Source: Apostichopus japonicus (Eukaryota; Echinodermata; Holothuroidea; Aspidochirotida; Stichopodidae). From it: 64,000 nt of DNA. Of this stretch, positions 59,933-64,000 are shown one piece after another; positions within the stretch are counted from its first letter, which is position 1, and each line of letters starts with the position of its first letter. Where the stretch lies: NCBI RefSeq assembly GCF_037975245.1, contig NC_092583.1, forward strand, positions 837,764 to 901,763, given 5' to 3'. The notes under the pieces are model-generated. The model worked only from the letters and a program-made list of their open reading frames with translations, was not told where the DNA came from and did not search any database. The position numbers were made by a program, and so were the translations under genes.

Positions 59933-62286
59933 ATGAAGACATTTGACAGAAAACGAGAAAAGTCAAAGAAATATCTGAAGACCACAGGAGAGGTAAATAT
60001 TTATTTTCTTCATCTTTTCTTTTATCGGCGAAAATGTTCTGCTATACATCGAGTTTGGAAAGATATTTAATATTTTAGATCAACTGATAGATTATTATAG
60101 CTTGATAACTTTCGTATTGAATCCTTTACATTTTTCAACATTGTATTGATTGTGTATGTCATTGTATAAAGGTAATAGGGTACAACATTAATTGATGTAA
60201 CGAATTCCATACCTAAGGAATTAGTTAAAACAAAGGGATTGTATCAATAATATACCAAATTGGACACACTTTGTCTTTTGATGACACTTATTGTGGTGAA
60301 TAAAAGCCACATGCTATTATTATATAATCATTAATCATAAAATATTATTATTATTTAAAAACAATCCCCTGGTATTCAAGTATTGTATTAATGGAATCCT
60401 ACCTCTTGTTGATCATAGGAGTACCTATGTCTGTTACTACACAAAGTTGTATAGAGTTCTCCCAGGTTAGCCTAATCTGTTTGCCAGAGCCGGGATAATA
60501 TCCATGGATGAGTGATTCTATAATGTAAATTTAGAGTATTTAATATAGATACCACAGACAAATTTTTATCTCATTAAGACCTTCTGTTGCAGTTGCCCAG
60601 TGATACATATAAACAAAAAATAATATATAATCCTGTCAAACTGCAACACATCTTGCCATAAGCATAAGCCTATATACTTTGATGCCAAGGACTTAGGCCT
60701 ACTTAAGCTGTCGAATTGCAACAGTGGAAAAATATATTATGATTCGAAACATGACAGGACATTTTTCAAAATATGTTACAAATATGTCGTTCAAAGTTTA
60801 TTCCGATTGTCTGGAGCTGATTTCAGCTATCAGCATAAATTGAACCATACCCAGACACAACTCACTGAAGTTGCTACCTGAATTTATGAGGGACCTGTAT
60901 AACTCAATGTTATCAGACATAGTGTATGCAGGAATGTATAGCCTCGTGCAACTGCGTACTTATCACATGTCTCTTACAACTGTGCAGCATCGCATACACT
61001 CCCTCAGATTATGTGACGTCAATGCGCTTAAACTCCGACCCTCTTTAGAGAAGACACCGCTTAAAGCTAGTCTGAGGCAGCTACAAATCCTATGATCACA
61101 CGACTTAGGGGTTTATGGGTCGAGAGGGTTGTAATTCTAAAGGGTTTTGCTAGTGCCTGTATGACAACATTTATATGATGAATAGTATATTTTAGTGTTT
61201 CATTTGACAATTTCACAATGATGTCCGAAACTAAAATCCGAAAGTCGTAATTTTAAAGTTCTCCAGTTGAAAATATTAATAATAGCCTAATAGTAATATT
61301 ACAATGAAAATACGGTCATTGAAACAAATTTTGCGCAACCAATTTAAAACAAAAAAAAATCATTAATTACTCATTAACTTTATTTGGCGACAAAGCATAA
61401 GAAGTGAAAGGTTTAACTCATGCAATTAATTCTTAAGTAAACATTGTATAGGTGGATAAATTGCCAACTCAACTAAAAGAACTGACTGATCTATCTAGTT
61501 CATTCTCAAAAGAGTCTGCGCATTGGATGAAAGGTCATAGGTCAGAAATATTGACAAATAAAGTAATAGAATAATGAAAGAAATATTAAGCCACGGATAT
61601 TGGCTAATTTTCATTTTTGCACATGTCGATGATTGTCGAATTTATGTACAGATTATAGAAAAACTCGAAATATTTTAATACGCGGTCGTGATTTGATATA
61701 GTTATGAAATGACCATCAAAGCCACTTCCGGTTGCTGTTGACCCGCAACTGGGGCATAACCTTGCTTGTTCTAGTCTCACCTGTCACGGCGATTTTCCTT
61801 CCGTTGGCTAGTATTAAAACTTTAAAAAAAACACGAGGCCTGAATGTTTTTTCCCTCTCTTATTTCCTGCAGATACCAGAAGAAGTAAAGCAAGACAAAG
61901 GGATAAGATCAGAAGATTATGAGAACCCTAGAAGGTGGGTGGTTTCTTATTAAAACAATGGTTTCCTGACAATGGAATTTGATATCATGTGTTTGTTATT
62001 TAAAGGCACGTATGACACAGAAAACAAACTACTTTAATTTGACCTTATTTCGAAGCAGGGGAATTAATCATGTTAAAAAACATGAAGAAAATATGAGTCA
62101 TGAAATAAAATTGGAGTAAACATCTTTTAATCCTTCCTTAATGGAGTTATAAGAGTTATGTGAGTCACGGTAGTGTCCCAACACATGCCTAGTGACATGT
62201 CGCAATTTCCTTTCAGACTTTCTTACTTAAGTTATTCATGGGAAGAACAATTCATATGTTTAGCTTATCATAGTGCACTATATACG
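59933..62286 (+). CDS. Tentative unrecognised gene, first three exons
   Basis: Three short segments join in one open frame with correct splice signals and phases. Exon 1 is 59933-59992 (ATG with AAAATGA context, MKTFDRKREKSKKYLKTTGE, donor GAG|GTAAAT). Exon 2 is 61873-61934 (acceptor TTTCCTGCAG, IPEEVKQDKGIRSEDYENPR, donor AAG|GTGGGT). Exon 3 is 62217-62286 (acceptor TTTCCTTTCAG, RLSYLSYSWEEQFICLAYHS, then ALYT, donor ACG|GTAAAA). The N terminus is very basic. I do not recognise the family. If real, the gene continues past the window or into exons I could not find. Three matching phases could occur by chance. Confidence 0.35.
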
Positions 62287-64000
62287 GTAAAACATTTTAA
62301 CAGAAAAGCGTTTATCTATAGTTTGCTTAAAAACATTTTTTTTTTCCTCGAAATTTTATTGATAACAACTTGCCTGTAGAAAACAACGTTTCACATCAGC
62401 TACTGGGCACTGACCCAACTTGATTGATCGATACACATCACAACGTGTATTTGAATAATTTGGCAATGCACTTTAGTTAAGTAATTGCAAATAGAGTGCT
62501 TATAGGTCAGCCCCAAACTGGTTAGGTTGTTCATAGTTGCAGCCTAACACAGGGTATCTTCATAGCAAAACATTCATTTGTGTAACCAATGAATTGTAAC
62601 ACGTGTATAGCTCACGCTTATCATTACAAACAATCCCGTGTACTTGACACACTGCTAATACTATACTAGTATAGGGCCAGCATTGAAACTAACTTCTCAA
62701 GGTAAATATATGACTGTTAATTGAACAGAAATGAATAGACTAACTGGTATTGATTCTTATCATTTCTGCCTTTGGATTAGTCTCGATTTTAGTCTCCAAT
62801 TGAACATGACTCACTGAAGTAAGCTATACTGTTCCCCTTATCTTACGTCCGATCAGTATATAGTAAATCTATTGTATAACTTCCACTTACATCCGGAATA
62901 CGAAATGTCAGGTCAATAGAGCCAGTGCTTACCGCTATACAGTTCATACAATAATAGGATATAATAGGATATTCCGTTTTCTCTTTCCGCTGCAAGTAAA
63001 ATAGACCTGGATTGGAATGAACACGTAATATGTTGCACGGAGGAATTGCCATAAACGGAAATATATATATTTATATAGAATATATAAACGTAGTTACGTC
63101 ATTATGACCCAAACATACAATCTCACAGAACAGGACGGAAGCATATATAGCCAAACGGGAAAATGACGAAAAACATAATGGAATTTTATTTTTGGAAGAT
63201 TTCAAAGACATTTCGACCTATGACAATAGGTTTGTTTATACCAAACGATGAGGCGCTAAATGCAGTCATAATTAATCATCATAGTTTCACAGACCTTGTC
63301 CATTATCTACAGTCTAAATGGACTGCACATACCTCTTCACTCCATGTAAGAAAGCTGATTGCAAACATCACCATCATCAAACACGTTGCCAGACACTGAG
63401 GTCATATCTGTTTTCACCACAAAGTTAACCTATTACAGATTGCTAGGATGTTTCAAACGTATACATACATACATACATTTCCTCAAGTTGTTCTTACTTT
63501 TCATCGTTTTCTCAGATATTGAGAAAGATTAAGTAATTCAATAAATAAAATTTAATGTAGTCAGGTTGGGAGTAAAATATGTTTAAATGTTTGGCTACAT
63601 GTGACCATTTGTTCGTAGATCTAGCATATTTCCAGCATATTGACTGGGCAACCATTATTCGGTGGTTGTAGTATTTTTGGCGCTAACTCTCAACGGTAAC
63701 AAAATAACCTACGCAACGCCCTGCATAGAAACCGAAAGTAAAGTGTGGGTTGAGTCCTGATATGTGAACAACAACACAGAAACCTTGGAACGCCAGAAGT
63801 TACAACATCCTGTTCAACAGTTGTAGGACTCTATAAGTTATGTCCGTTAGAGATCAAGTTAATGACATCAGTTTAAGTATAGGTGGAATGTCCCATCAAT
63901 TACCAGATGTTGAAATATTCGAACGGAAATTGTTGATTTTGACTTCCTACTGCAATACGTAGTCGTTGCTATGCGACTAAGCCCGTTTGTTTGTACAAAT
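62287..64000. other. Right end of window, no gene recognised
   Basis: AT-rich DNA with short open frames only and a small CATA run near 63462-63478. It may be an intron of the tentative gene at 59933. Confidence 0.55.

Noticed and set aside
60871-61095. 74-codon plus-strand frame
   Set aside because: No splice context, no family resemblance, and no agreement with the phases of the tentative gene spanning it.

Overview
This is a eukaryotic, intron-rich, AT-rich window from an animal genome. Every confident gene is split by spliceosomal introns with GT/AG borders, and the families are an axonemal dynein, an ER-resident FKBP and a FAPP-type glycolipid transfer protein. Degenerate CCCTAA tracts, hAT-type MITEs, tRNA-derived repeats and single pre-duplication orthologues of vertebrate paralogue pairs suggest an invertebrate deuterostome. 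An echinoderm is my best guess, but the species cannot be read from the sequence.

Layout. Positions 1-16179 (minus) hold the 5' part of a DNAH7-type inner-arm axonemal dynein heavy chain: 19 exons, about 917 residues of tail and start of linker, running off the left edge. Positions 19667-24143 (minus) hold a complete FKBP7/FKBP14-type ER protein: signal peptide, FKBP domain, two EF-hands and a C-terminal HDEL. It has two alternative last exons. Positions 25956-43464 (plus) hold a complete PLEKHA8/FAPP2-type gene: 13 exons, 505 residues, an N-terminal PH domain and a C-terminal GLTP domain. The FKBP and PLEKHA genes are head to head, 1.8 kb apart. Human FKBP7-PLEKHA3 (2q31) and FKBP14-PLEKHA8 (7p14) keep the same arrangement, so this looks like the unduplicated ancestral pair. 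From about 43.9 kb to 59.9 kb I see no convincing gene, only repeats, MITEs, a tRNA-like sequence and duplicated segments. At 59933-62286 (plus) three short exons with compatible phases form a tentative unrecognised gene.

The most unusual theme is tandem duplication across exon borders in three different genes. The DNAH7 exon 17 end with its 5' splice site has become a 66-bp minisatellite of 15 copies. The PLEKHA8 last-exon 3' splice site is present three times at exactly 140-bp spacing, and the first two copies lead into an immediate stop. PLEKHA8 exon 11 has a decayed upstream copy. The FKBP last exon is duplicated and both copies still encode EF-hand plus HDEL.

Other points of interest are a 2.5-kb repeat dense in AGGTCA direct repeats, a nested pair of hAT MITEs, and a degenerate hammerhead-ribozyme-like motif beside a tRNA-like sequence. 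All exon borders were derived by eye from splice consensus, reading phase and remembered family sequences; no search was run.
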